A DNA stretch of 14,374 nt from an uncultured Mycoplasmatota bacterium (GTDB lineage: Bacteria; Bacillota_I; Bacilli_A; RF39; UBA660), in assembly GCA_946007485.1 (NCBI GenBank), contig CAMGAM010000020.1, forward strand, positions 1 to 14,374. The letters run 5' to 3'. The notes beneath the pieces were generated by a model. It saw only the letters and a list, made by a program, of their open reading frames with translations. It did not search any database and had not been told where the DNA came from. Positions 7,693 to 14,374 of the stretch are shown piece by piece (positions within the stretch are counted from its first letter, which is position 1; each line of letters opens with the position of its first letter). The position numbers and the translations under genes were made by a program.

Positions 7693-8232
7693 TTATTTTA
7701 AATTTTCAATTTGTGAAAGTTCTACTTCTACAGAAGTTTCTTGACCAAAAAGATCAAGCAATAATTCAACCTTTTTCTTCTCTAAATCATATGAACTAAC
7801 TTTTCCAACCATATTCTTAAATGGTCCATCAATAATCTTAACTTTCTTACCTTCAGCAAGATCATTTGCTAAATCCATTCTAGACATACCCATATTAGAT
7901 AAAATTCTATCAACTTCTTCAGGTAATAATGGTATTGGTTTTGCTCCTTTTCCAGAAGAACCAATAAATCCTGTAACTCCTTGAGTATTTCTAACAATGA
8001 ACCATACTTCATCAGACATAATCATTTCTACAAGAACATATCCAGGAAACATTTTCTTTACCTTTTCCTTTTTTACTCCATCTTTGTATTCAACAATAGT
8101 TTGTTCAGGAACTATTACCCTAAATATACTCTCTTGAATATCAGATGAATTCTTGATCATCATGTCTAATTTTTCTTTTACCTTATATTCATAACCACTT
8201 ACCGTATTTACAACATACCATTCTTTTTTCAT
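7693..8232 (-). CDS. nusG: Transcription termination/antitermination factor NusG
   Basis: NusG binds the RNA polymerase clamp and modulates pausing, termination and coupling to translation. From the ATG at 8232 the protein has 179 residues. It shows the NGN domain (W-Y-V-V-N-T-V-S-G-Y-E at 5-15, K-M-F-P-G-Y-V-L-V at 60-68, N-T-Q-G-V-T-G-F-I at 82-90) and a C-terminal KOW domain (about 127-175, with V-K-I-I-D-G-P-F-K-N). A longer frame opening with TTG at 8268 is rejected because NusG proteins begin at M-K-K-E-W-Y. The start overlaps the secE stop by one base (TAATG). The AAGGAG upstream is 12 nt away, farther than ideal, so translation probably depends on coupling to secE. Confidence 0.97.
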   Translation of the reverse strand: MKKEWYVVNTVSGYEYKVKEKLDMMIKNSSDIQESIFRVIVPEQTIVEYKDGVKKEKVKKMFPGYVLVEMIMSDEVWFIVRNTQGVTGFIGSSGKGAKPIPLLPEEVDRILSNMGMSRMDLANDLAEGKKVKIIDGPFKNMVGKVSSYDLEKKKVELLLDLFGQETSVEVELSQIENLK

Positions 8233-8531
8233 TACTGTGCCAAACTCCTTACTACCAAAGCTATCCAATCAATTGCATAAAAATATACTCCAAAAAATAA
8301 TACAAACAATACCGTAGCTACTGAATATTTTACTAAATCTTTTCCACTAGTCCATCTAATTCTCTTAATTTCCTTTAATACACCTTTAAAATATTTTCCA
8401 ATCTTCTTAAAAATATTTTCTCCCTTTTCTTTCTTTTTAACAGTTTTCTTACTTTCAGCCACATATTTCTCTCTCTTAGCAGTATCCTTCTTCACATCTG
8501 TAAAAACATTCTTTTTCTCTTCCTTTTTCAT
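8232..8531 (-). CDS. secE: Preprotein translocase subunit SecE
   Basis: SecE is the small membrane subunit that clamps SecY in the Sec translocon. The protein has 99 residues. A Lys/Glu-rich cytoplasmic N-terminus (about 1-43) is followed by an amphipathic stretch (F-K-G-V-L-K-E-I-K-R-I-R-W at 48-60) and one transmembrane segment (about 67-94). This is the single-span Gram-positive form with a longer than usual charged N-terminus. The common W-P after the amphipathic helix is W-T here. The chosen ATG (8531) has GGAGG only 4 nt upstream. An alternative ATG at 8552 would add seven residues but has its GAGGTG 12 nt away. The usual rpmG and tRNA-Trp upstream are missing. nusG follows with a one-base overlap. 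Confidence 0.9.
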   Translation of the reverse strand: MKKEEKKNVFTDVKKDTAKREKYVAESKKTVKKKEKGENIFKKIGKYFKGVLKEIKRIRWTSGKDLVKYSVATVLFVLFFGVYFYAIDWIALVVRSLAQ

Positions 8532-8578
8532 AATACCTCCACATTCATTCAAAATAAAAACACCTCAGTGCTAACCAA

Positions 8579-8607
8579 AATATATCACTTTTAAAGGGAT
8601 TTGTCAA
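8579..8607 (-). promoter_or_regulatory. Sigma-A promoter of secE-nusG
   Basis: The minus strand reads TTGACA (8607-8602), 17 nt, TATATT (8584-8579), with TGA directly before the -10 (extended -10). Transcription should start near 8572. The first bases of the leader could form a short AGCAC/GTGTT hairpin with a TGAG loop followed by a T-rich stretch. Confidence 0.88.
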
Positions 8608-8709
8608 CCAAATAAGTGATAATTACTATAAATAATAGAAATAAAATGATGTTTAAACTTAACTTTTTAAAAATCTACTACCTAGAAAAATGAAGTTATA
8701 TAATTTTCC
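8608..8709. other. AT-rich gap between secE promoter and csp terminator
   Basis: This is part of the 8532-8834 interval without a gene. Apart from the secE promoter and csp terminator at its borders, I see only AT-rich sequence. There is no rpmG, no tRNA, no repeat and no start codon with a ribosome binding site. Confidence 0.6.
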
Positions 8710-8741
8710 AAAAAATAAGAACTGCCAAAAGACAATTCTTA
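8710..8741 (-). terminator. Rho-independent terminator of the cold-shock gene
   Basis: On the minus strand TAAGAATTGTC (8741-8731) pairs with GGCAGTTCTTA (8726-8716), eleven pairs including two G-U, across a TTTT loop. Six T residues (8715-8710) follow. It lies 93 nt after the csp stop, leaving a fairly long 3' untranslated region, and insulates secE from csp read-through. Confidence 0.88.
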
Positions 8742-8834
8742 CTTTCATCAATTCAGATAAAACTAAGTAGACATACCTAATTCACTAAAGTTATAAAGAT
8801 CAAATAATCTACATCTTTCAAAATTATCAACAAA

Positions 8835-9050
8835 CTACATTACTTTTTCTGAACTTGCCGGTCTAACATTAATTGCTTGAAGTCCTTTGGGAGTCTCAAT
8901 CAAATCAAATTCAACTCTTTGTCCCTCAGTTAATGTCTTATAACCTTCTTGCTTAATAGCAGAATAATGAACAAAAATATCCTCATCTTGTGCATAATCA
9001 ATAAAGCCATAACCCTTCTCATTATTAAACCATTTTACATTTCCAAACAT
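8835..9050 (-). CDS. Cold-shock family RNA/ssDNA-binding protein
   Basis: Small single-domain cold-shock protein that binds single-stranded RNA or DNA and is thought to act as an RNA chaperone. The 71 residues form one five-stranded OB fold: G-N-V-K-W-F-N at 3-9, RNP1 K-G-Y-G-F-I at 12-17, RNP2 I-F-V-H-Y at 25-29, and V-E-F-D-L near 46-50. The start is ATG 9050. A GTG four codons upstream is in frame but lies in the Shine-Dalgarno sequence (GTGAGGTG). The family is clear; which paralogue (cspA, cspB and so on) cannot be told from sequence, so no symbol is given. It is monocistronic, with its own promoter and terminator. Confidence 0.96.
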   Translation of the reverse strand: MFGNVKWFNNEKGYGFIDYAQDEDIFVHYSAIKQEGYKTLTEGQRVEFDLIETPKGLQAINVRPASSEKVM

Positions 9051-9086
9051 TTTACACCTCACAATCTAGTAATCACTTACACACTA

Positions 9087-9116
9087 ATTATACTACCCAA
9101 CAGACAACTTACACAA
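9087..9116 (-). promoter_or_regulatory. Candidate promoter of the cold-shock gene
   Basis: A perfect -10 TATAAT (9092-9087) lies on the minus strand, 18 nt after a weak -35 TTGTGT (9116-9111). Transcription would begin near 9080, giving a leader of about 30 nt, much shorter than the long leaders of E. coli cspA. Confidence 0.6.
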
Positions 9117-9263
9117 CAAAATTGAAACCCAAAATTTTGACATTTTAATTAGAACCATTTTTTTCTAAAATACTATTGCCTGTCGATAACAATCATATCA
9201 CAACAAATATATCAATCATCTTTATAACCCTATTAGCATTTTTTTAAGACTTATTATTTAATT
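9117..9263. other. AT-rich stretch between csp promoter and parB terminator
   Basis: No gene is seen in 9051-9342. Between the csp promoter and the parB terminator the sequence is AT-rich with a short TTAGAA/TTCTAA inverted repeat (around 9149-9167) and a single TTATCGACA (minus, 9189-9181) that differs from a DnaA box by one base. Nothing here is strong enough to name. Confidence 0.5.
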
Positions 9264-9335
9264 AAAAAAAAAAAGAATATTTTTTATCAACAAGTTCCAT
9301 TCTTTTATATAAAAACTTTTGTTGTAAATATTCTT
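9264..9335 (-). terminator. Long composite terminator after parB
   Basis: On the minus strand AAGAATATTT (9335-9326) pairs with AAATATTCTT (9282-9273), ten pairs, followed by a run of T residues whose first two overlap the stem. The inner part can pair further (AACAA with TTGTT, GTT with AAC) with small bulges. The hairpin is AT-rich but long, and it starts 7 nt after the parB stop. Confidence 0.8.
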
Positions 9336-9342
9336 CATATCA

Positions 9343-10221
9343 CTAATTAATCTTTATATTCATAATCTCTAAAATTCTATCTAAATCATTACTATTTTCA
9401 AATCCAATTTCTAATTTTTTATTTCCCACCTTTACTTTAGTTCCAAGAATTTCTCTCAATTCTCTCTCTATATAATCGTACTGATTATCCTTCTTTTCTC
9501 TCTTAATTGGATTTATTCTTTTAGCAGCAGATTCAGAAGATAATTTTTCAACATCTCTAACAGATAATCCTGAATCAACAATCTCCTTAGCATATTTAAC
9601 AATTTGATCTTTATCTTCCAATTTACTTAACTCTCTTGCATGACCCATTGATAGTTTTCCTTCAAGCACCATATCTTGAACACTAGAAGGTAATCTTAAA
9701 AGCCCCAAAACATTAGTAATATTACTCCTACTCTTACCAAGTTTATTTGCAAGTTCATCCTGAGTAATATGTAAACTATCAATTATTCCTTTATAAGCCC
9801 AAGCAAGTTCAATAGCAGTTAAATTCTCACGTTGTAAATTTTCTAAAAGAGCTATTTCTCTCATCATATCATCAGAAAAATCTCTAATAATTGCCGGAAT
9901 AGTCTCCATACCTGCCATCTTTGAAGCCCTTACTCTACGCTCACCTGCAATCAAATCATAACCTTTAATACTTTTTTTAACAATAATCGGTTGAAATACC
10001 CCATAGTTTTTAATTGATTCGGCCAATTCCTTAATTGCTTCATCATTAAAAACTTTTCTAGGTTGATAAGGATTTGATCTAATTTCATCTAACTTAATCT
10101 GCTTAATATCATCCTGATCCGCTGAATCTAAAATATTAGATTCAAAAGAATCAAAATCTAATACTTCACTAGCAAATAATTGTTCCAAACCTCTACCTAA
10201 AGCCTTATTCTTTTGTTCCAT
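9343..10221 (-). CDS. parB: Chromosome partitioning protein ParB (Spo0J)
   Basis: ParB is a CTP-dependent clamp that loads at parS sites, spreads on nearby DNA and recruits SMC for chromosome segregation. The 292 residues show the family order: N-terminal L-G-R-G-L-E-Q-L-F (ParA-interacting peptide), N-P-Y-Q-P-R at 50-55, the CTP-binding G-E-R-R-V-R-A at 93-99, E-N-L-Q-R-E-N at 127-133, a helix-turn-helix at about 152-176 (I-T-Q-D-E-L-A-N-K-L-G-K-S-R-S), and a C-terminal dimerisation domain after a basic linker (about 234-245). The start overlaps the end of parA by 17 nt. AAGGAGGT lies 11 nt upstream, inside parA. No parS-like palindrome is seen in this window. Confidence 0.97.
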   Translation of the reverse strand: MEQKNKALGRGLEQLFASEVLDFDSFESNILDSADQDDIKQIKLDEIRSNPYQPRKVFNDEAIKELAESIKNYGVFQPIIVKKSIKGYDLIAGERRVRASKMAGMETIPAIIRDFSDDMMREIALLENLQRENLTAIELAWAYKGIIDSLHITQDELANKLGKSRSNITNVLGLLRLPSSVQDMVLEGKLSMGHARELSKLEDKDQIVKYAKEIVDSGLSVRDVEKLSSESAAKRINPIKREKKDNQYDYIERELREILGTKVKVGNKKLEIGFENSNDLDRILEIMNIKIN

Positions 10222-11008
10222 TTCTTTCTATAACCTCCTTAGCTAAATTAATATAAGCTCGAGTTCCTTTTCCTCTAGGATCATAATCTAAAATTGTTTT
10301 TCCGTGACTAGGTGCTTCTGCTAATTTAATTAATCTTGGAATAATCGTATCATAAACCCTTTCTTTAAAGAATTCCTTTATACTACTAATTACTTCAAGC
10401 CCCAAATTAGTATTAACACTAAGCATTGTTAAAAGGACACCTTCAATATCCAAATTAGGATTAACCTTTCTTTGTGCTAACATGATCGTATTAATTAACT
10501 GCATAATCCCTTCAAGTGCATAATATTCACATTGAACAGGAATTAAAACTGAATCTGCTGCCGCTAAAGCATTCGTTGTAAGAATTCCCAAAGATGGTGG
10601 ACAATCAATTAGTATAAAATCATAATTATCTTTAACTTTAGATAATTCATCTTTAAGTCTCATAACCCTATTAATTTTTTGATCAGTATCGCGATATTTC
10701 CTCTCTAACTCAATTAACTCCATCTCAACTCCAGCCAAATTTAAATATGCTGGAATAACATCTAAATTTACACTCTTTGTCTTAATAATTGCATCTTTTA
10801 TATCAGATTTTAATGTTAAAACCTCATAAATACTATTATCTATTCCCTTCTTATCAACACCAACACCAGTCGTCGCATTTCCCTGAGGATCTAGATCAAT
10901 CATTAATACTTTCTTACCAAGAACACCTAAAGAGGCCGACAAATTAATACTAGTCGTAGTTTTCCCTACACCACCTTTTTGATTTACAATTGCAATTATC
11001 TTACCCAT
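10205..11008 (-). CDS. parA: Chromosome partitioning ATPase ParA (Soj)
   Basis: ParA is a deviant Walker-type ATPase that binds DNA as an ATP dimer and works with ParB to move or regulate origin regions; in B. subtilis Soj also controls DnaA. The 267 residues show the deviant Walker A K-G-G-V-G-K-T-T at 11-18 with its signature lysine, the A' motif I-D-L-D-P-Q-G-N-A at 37-45, and Walker B I-L-I-D-C-P-P at 132-138. Length and motifs fit chromosomal Soj; plasmid-type ParA often has an N-terminal extension, which is absent here. The start has GAGGTGA 7 nt upstream. It overlaps parB and diverges from tilS. Confidence 0.97.
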   Translation of the reverse strand: MGKIIAIVNQKGGVGKTTTSINLSASLGVLGKKVLMIDLDPQGNATTGVGVDKKGIDNSIYEVLTLKSDIKDAIIKTKSVNLDVIPAYLNLAGVEMELIELERKYRDTDQKINRVMRLKDELSKVKDNYDFILIDCPPSLGILTTNALAAADSVLIPVQCEYYALEGIMQLINTIMLAQRKVNPNLDIEGVLLTMLSVNTNLGLEVISSIKEFFKERVYDTIIPRLIKLAEAPSHGKTILDYDPRGKGTRAYINLAKEVIERNGTKE

Positions 11009-11058
11009 TTTTACTTCACCTCTTATGTCTATGTTCTAAAAACCTGTCATATATAATC

Positions 11059-11087
11059 ATTATATATTTTATCAAACTTTTAACCAA
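11059..11087 (-). promoter_or_regulatory. Candidate promoter of parA-parB
   Basis: The minus strand carries TATAAT (11064-11059) with TTGGTT 17 nt upstream (11087-11082). A second reading, TTGATA with TATATG at 16-nt spacing, overlaps it. The perfect -10 favours the first, but the -35 is poor, so the exact start is uncertain. Confidence 0.5.
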
Positions 11088-11201
11088 ATGAAAAGAGCAA
11101 AATAAGTTTTTGTTAATTTTTCTATTCATAAACATTTTTTAAATATTGTTTTTATGCAACCCTTAAAAAATAAAAAATATTCCCACAAATAAACGATTTT
11201 A

Positions 11202-11230
11202 TTTACTTATCTTAATTAATCTGATATAAT
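11202..11230 (+). promoter_or_regulatory. Promoter of tilS (tilS-ftsH)
   Basis: TATAAT (11225-11230) is preceded by TGA, an extended -10, and by TTTACT (11202-11207) at 17-nt spacing. Transcription should begin near 11237, a few bases before the AGGAGG ribosome binding site at 11243-11248. The 11009-11253 gap thus holds the divergent parA and tilS promoters; the middle part shows only AT-rich sequence and a short inverted repeat (AAATAAA/TTTATTT, 11187-11204). Confidence 0.75.
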
Positions 11231-11253
11231 ACTAAACGAGTCAGGAGGCAAAA

Positions 11254-12600
11254 ATGAAACTAGATTATCTCATTACTTCTTTGAATATTCCAAACGATAA
11301 ATATCTTATTGTTGGAGTCTCATCCGGTCCAGATTCCATGGCACTACTAGATCTCTTAAAAAAAAATTGTAAACAATCTATCGTTTGCACTCATATAAAT
11401 CACAATATTAGAGAAAGTAGCAAAGAAGAAGAACTATATCTAAAAGAATATTGCAAAGAAAATAATATAATCTTTGAATGCAAAAAAATTGATTCATGGG
11501 AAAAAAATAACTTTGAAGCTGAAGCAAGAACTAAAAGATATGAATTCTATGAACAAATTTTAAATAAATATCATTCACATACCCTATTTCTAGCCCATCA
11601 TGGAGATGACTTAATTGAAACAATATTAATGAAAATTATTCGTGGTTCAAATCTAGAAGGATATGCTGGTATTAAAAAATATTCAAAACTAGATAATTAC
11701 ACCATTATACGCCCCTTACTTAGTTTAACAAAAAAAGATATATTAAAGTACAATGAAGAGAATAATATTAAATATTTTATCGATAATAGCAATGAATCAA
11801 CCGTTTACACAAGAAATCGTATTAGAAAAAGAATTTTACCACTTTTAAAGCAAGAAGATGAAAGAGTACATTTAAAATTTCTAAAATACTCAGACACTTT
11901 GCAAGAATACTACAACTATGTTGAAGAAATTACCCAAGATAAAATTAAAAATCTCTACAAAAACAATATCATCGATATAGATATTTTTAATAAAGAACAT
12001 TCACTTATCAAAAAGAGTATTATTTTTTACATATTAAGCAATATATATCAAAATACTGCCAATATTATTAAAGATAAACATATTCAAAATATTATATCTC
12101 TAGCTAGTAATCAAAAACCAAATGCCATTATTTCACTACCACAAAATTACTATGCAAAAAAGATATATAATAAAATATATTTTGAAAAAGACAATAATAA
12201 GTCAAATGAAAATTTCAAGATAATTTTTAATGATAAAATTAATATTAACAATATAGTAATCGAAAAAGTAGCATCGCACGACAGTGATGGCAATGACGTT
12301 TGCCGACTAAATAGCAAAGATATTAAATTACCTTTATACATTAGAAATAAATTAGATGGAGATTACATTGACGTTCTTGGATTAAATGGCAAAAGAAAAA
12401 TAAGCGATATCTTTATTGAAAAAAAAATTCCTAAAAATGATAGACTTACATATCCAATTTTGGTAGACTCAAATGATAACGTATTATGGATACCTTATCT
12501 AAAAAAATCTAAATATAATGTTAAAAAAAATGAAATATGTGATATAATACTAACTAGTTATAAAAAAGGAGGAAATAAAATTGAAGAAAAAAGGAAATAA
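11254..12600 (+). CDS. tilS: tRNA(Ile)-lysidine synthetase
   Basis: Uses ATP to attach lysine to C34 of the CAU-anticodon tRNA-Ile, so that it reads AUA as isoleucine. The 448-residue protein shows the N-type PP-loop G-V-S-S-G-P-D-S at 21-28, A-H-H-G-D-D-L-I-E-T at 114-123, R-G-S-N-L-E-G near 130-136, and Y-T-R-N-R-I-R at 185-191 followed by I-L-P-L-L. The C-terminal TilS domain includes R-K-I-S-D-I-F-I-E-K-K-I-P and ends in basic residues. Length fits the full three-domain form. The second glycine of the usual S-G-G-x-D-S is Ser, a variant also seen in relatives. AGGAGG lies 5 nt before the ATG. The last 20 nt overlap ftsH. AUA is frequent in this AT-rich genome, so the enzyme should be essential. 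Confidence 0.96.
   Translation: MKLDYLITSLNIPNDKYLIVGVSSGPDSMALLDLLKKNCKQSIVCTHINHNIRESSKEEELYLKEYCKENNIIFECKKIDSWEKNNFEAEARTKRYEFYEQILNKYHSHTLFLAHHGDDLIETILMKIIRGSNLEGYAGIKKYSKLDNYTIIRPLLSLTKKDILKYNEENNIKYFIDNSNESTVYTRNRIRKRILPLLKQEDERVHLKFLKYSDTLQEYYNYVEEITQDKIKNLYKNNIIDIDIFNKEHSLIKKSIIFYILSNIYQNTANIIKDKHIQNIISLASNQKPNAIISLPQNYYAKKIYNKIYFEKDNNKSNENFKIIFNDKININNIVIEKVASHDSDGNDVCRLNSKDIKLPLYIRNKLDGDYIDVLGLNGKRKISDIFIEKKIPKNDRLTYPILVDSNDNVLWIPYLKKSKYNVKKNEICDIILTSYKKGGNKIEEKRK
12540..12548 (+). promoter_or_regulatory. Possible internal promoter for ftsH
   Basis: TGATATAAT, an extended and otherwise perfect -10, lies in the tilS 3' end, 33 nt before the ftsH start. The surrounding 14 nt, TGATATAATACTAA, are identical to the tilS promoter at 11222-11235. 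The -35 region is weak (TTAAAA at 16 nt), and in tilS the string encodes Asp-Ile-Ile-Leu, so chance is possible. Confidence 0.4.
12566..12572 (+). promoter_or_regulatory. ftsH ribosome binding site supporting a TTG start
   Basis: AAGGAGG lies exactly 8 nt before TTG at 12581. The next in-frame ATG, at 12605, has only a weaker AAGGAAA upstream. The strong site at ideal distance makes TTG the preferred start. Confidence 0.8.
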
Positions 12601-14374
12601 TTTAATGCCTTATGTATTCTTACTTATGTTTATTATTGCATGTATGATCCTTGTAAACATTAAAGGAAGTATCGTCAATGAACTAAGTGCAAGTGAATTC
12701 ATGGAGGCATTAAACAACAATGAAATAACTGAAATTACTATTGTTAATAAAGTAAGATCAGAAAACTATGAAATAACTGGTAAATTAAAAGACTATAAAG
12801 AAACTGAAAGTTTTAAATTATATTTGCCAGTATCTGAAGAATTCATGAAAAAAATAGTAGCTGCTGAAGAAACTCAAGATTTTAAATTAACTGTAGAAAG
12901 AGATTCTGATACTTCTACATGGTATGCATTGCTCGAATACATACCAATGTTATTACTTGCTGGTGCCATGATTTGGCTATTTACTCGTCAAGTTGGATCA
13001 AGTGGTAAATCAATGGATTTCGGAAGAAGCAAAGCCGTTTTAGTAAATGGTGAAAAAACTGCAACTTTTAAAGATGTTGCTGGATTAACTGAGGAAAAAC
13101 AAGAAGTTCAAGAATTAATTGATTTCTTAAAAGATCCTAAGAAATTTCAAAGCATGGGAGCAAGAATTCCAAAAGGTATCCTCTTAGTAGGTCCTCCAGG
13201 AACAGGTAAAACACTTTTAGCTAAAGCTGTTGCTGGTGAAGCAAAAGTTCCATTCTACTACATCAGTGGTTCTGACTTTGTAGAATTATTTGTTGGTATT
13301 GGTGCTTCTCGTGTAAGAGATATGTTCAAACAAGCCAAAATGAATGCTCCATGTCTAATATTCATCGATGAAATTGATGCCGTAGGTCGTCAAAGAGGTG
13401 CTGGTTTAGGTGGAGGCCATGATGAAAGAGAACAAACCCTTAACCAATTATTAACTGAAATGGATGGTTTTGGTGCTAATGAAGGAATCATAATCATTGC
13501 TGCTACCAATAGACCAGATGTCTTAGACCCAGCATTATTAAGACCAGGAAGATTTGACCGTCAAGTAACTGTATCACTTCCTGACAAACAAGCTAGAAAA
13601 GAAATTTTAGCTGTTCATGCTAAAAATAAAGTATTAGATAAATCTGTTACTCTTGATAATCTTGCTAAAAGAACTCCTGGATTTTCTGGAGCTGATCTTG
13701 AAAACTTGCTTAATGAAGCTGCTCTCTTAACTGTCAGAAGACACAAAAAAGCTATCACTATGTCAGAAATTGATGAAGCTACCGACAGAGTATTAATGGG
13801 ACCAGCAAAAGTAACCAGAAAATATACTGATAAAGAAAAGAAATTAGTTGCTTATCATGAAGCAGGACACGCTGTTTTAGGACTTAAATTAGATGGTGCC
13901 AATGAAGTCCAAAAGATAACTATTATTCCTAGAGGACATGCAGGTGGCTATACTATGATGACTCCAAAAGAAGATACCTTCAACTACACTAAGAAAGAAT
14001 TATTAGATTCTATATGTGGTTTACTTGGTGGTAGAGTTGCCGAAGAAATAACATTTAATGAAATTACTACTGGTGCCCATGATGACTTCAAAAAAGCTAC
14101 TAATATAGCTAGAAAAATGGTAACTGAATATGGTATGAGTTCCTTAGGACCTATGATGTTAGATGAACCATCTGAAAATACTTTCTTAGGAAGAGACTAT
14201 AACAAAAACAAAAATTTCTCTGATATCGTAGCTCATGAAATTGACGAAGAAATGAGAAGTATCATAAATAGTTGCTATGAAAAAAGCAAAAAAATTCTAA
14301 AAGAAAATCAAGATTTACTTAAATTAATTGCCGAAACTCTTCTTGAAGAAGAAACTATTACTAAAGAACAAATT
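12581..14374 (+). CDS. ftsH: ATP-dependent membrane zinc metalloprotease FtsH, 3' end missing
   Basis: FtsH is a membrane-anchored hexameric AAA+ protease that degrades misfolded membrane proteins and regulatory proteins. The frame is open to the right edge: 598 residues are seen, and by family comparison only a modest C-terminal tail is lost. Order of parts: TM1 (about 9-27), a small extracytoplasmic domain (about 28-112), TM2 (about 114-134), and the AAA+ domain. That domain has Walker A G-P-P-G-T-G-K-T at 204-211, pore loop F-V-G at 237-239, Walker B with D263-E264, and the second region of homology near 308-327. The protease has H-E-A-G-H at 426-430 and a third zinc ligand probably at D502. 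The TTG start overlaps tilS by 20 nt. An ATG at 12605 would give a form shorter by eight residues and still keep TM1. Confidence 0.97.
   Translation, partial: MKKKGNNLMPYVFLLMFIIACMILVNIKGSIVNELSASEFMEALNNNEITEITIVNKVRSENYEITGKLKDYKETESFKLYLPVSEEFMKKIVAAEETQDFKLTVERDSDTSTWYALLEYIPMLLLAGAMIWLFTRQVGSSGKSMDFGRSKAVLVNGEKTATFKDVAGLTEEKQEVQELIDFLKDPKKFQSMGARIPKGILLVGPPGTGKTLLAKAVAGEAKVPFYYISGSDFVELFVGIGASRVRDMFKQAKMNAPCLIFIDEIDAVGRQRGAGLGGGHDEREQTLNQLLTEMDGFGANEGIIIIAATNRPDVLDPALLRPGRFDRQVTVSLPDKQARKEILAVHAKNKVLDKSVTLDNLAKRTPGFSGADLENLLNEAALLTVRRHKKAITMSEIDEATDRVLMGPAKVTRKYTDKEKKLVAYHEAGHAVLGLKLDGANEVQKITIIPRGHAGGYTMMTPKEDTFNYTKKELLDSICGLLGGRVAEEITFNEITTGAHDDFKKATNIARKMVTEYGMSSLGPMMLDEPSENTFLGRDYNKNKNFSDIVAHEIDEEMRSIINSCYEKSKKILKENQDLLKLIAETLLEEETITKEQI

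Noticed and set aside
8646..8693. A 15-codon plus-strand open frame in the csp-secE gap
   Set aside because: No ribosome binding site, no recognisable sequence, and such a length is expected by chance.
8824..9292. DnaA-box-like TTATCAACA (8824-8832, 9284-9292) and TTATCGACA (minus, 9189-9181), hinting at an origin
   Set aside because: Each differs from the consensus by one base, they are widely spaced, one lies in the parB terminator stem, and the same TTATCAACA occurs in parA coding sequence (10851). There is no cluster or unwinding region.
11187..11204. AAATAAA/TTTATTT inverted repeat before tilS as an operator or terminator
   Set aside because: Only A-T pairs, no T run after it, and such repeats are common by chance in this AT-rich intergenic DNA.
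12150..12341. A 63-codon minus-strand frame inside tilS
   Set aside because: It is antisense to the conserved tilS frame, hydrophobic only because it complements Lys/Asn codons, and has no supporting start signal.

Overview
The window is a strongly AT-rich chromosomal segment of a low-GC Bacillota. Gene families, Shine-Dalgarno strength and an attenuated L10 leader point to Bacilli, perhaps one of the uncultured Mollicutes-related lineages. That placement is inference. TGA ends thyA and tryptophan is written TGG, so the standard bacterial code applies. No tRNA, rRNA, insertion sequence, CRISPR array or prophage gene was seen.

Layout. Positions 1-8531 (minus strand) hold the conserved transcription/translation cluster. 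In transcription order it reads secE-nusG, rplK-rplA, rplJ-rplL, then an inserted thyA-folA pair, then rpoB and the first codons of rpoC. Each block shows its own promoter signal. Terminators follow rplL and folA. Three ribosomal regulatory elements are readable: an L1 operator before rplK, a possible second L1-like element between rplK and rplA, and an L10 leader with a terminator/antiterminator switch before rplJ. Positions 8532-9342 hold a cold-shock protein gene between two AT-rich gaps. Positions 9343-11008 carry parA-parB (soj-spo0J), ending in a long hairpin terminator. At 11009-11253 transcription diverges, and the plus strand carries tilS followed by a 20-nt overlapping, TTG-started ftsH that runs off the right edge.

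How the genes work together. SecE is part of the Sec translocon, and NusG, RpoB and RpoC belong to the transcription machinery. L11, L1, L10 and L7/L12 build the two ribosomal stalks. ThyA and DHFR form the dTMP/folate cycle. ParAB serves chromosome segregation. TilS makes the lysidine needed to read AUA codons, which are frequent in such a genome. FtsH is the membrane quality-control protease. Several starts were moved downstream from the longest open frame because a Shine-Dalgarno sequence and family alignment agree (rpoB, rplA, rplK, nusG, secE, csp).

Nothing here is a wholly new system. The points most worth a second look are the thyA-folA insertion between rplL and rpoB, the very acidic RpoB tail, the regulatory RNA elements, a 14-nt promoter string repeated before tilS and inside its 3' end upstream of ftsH, and the direct tilS-ftsH overlap without hpt.
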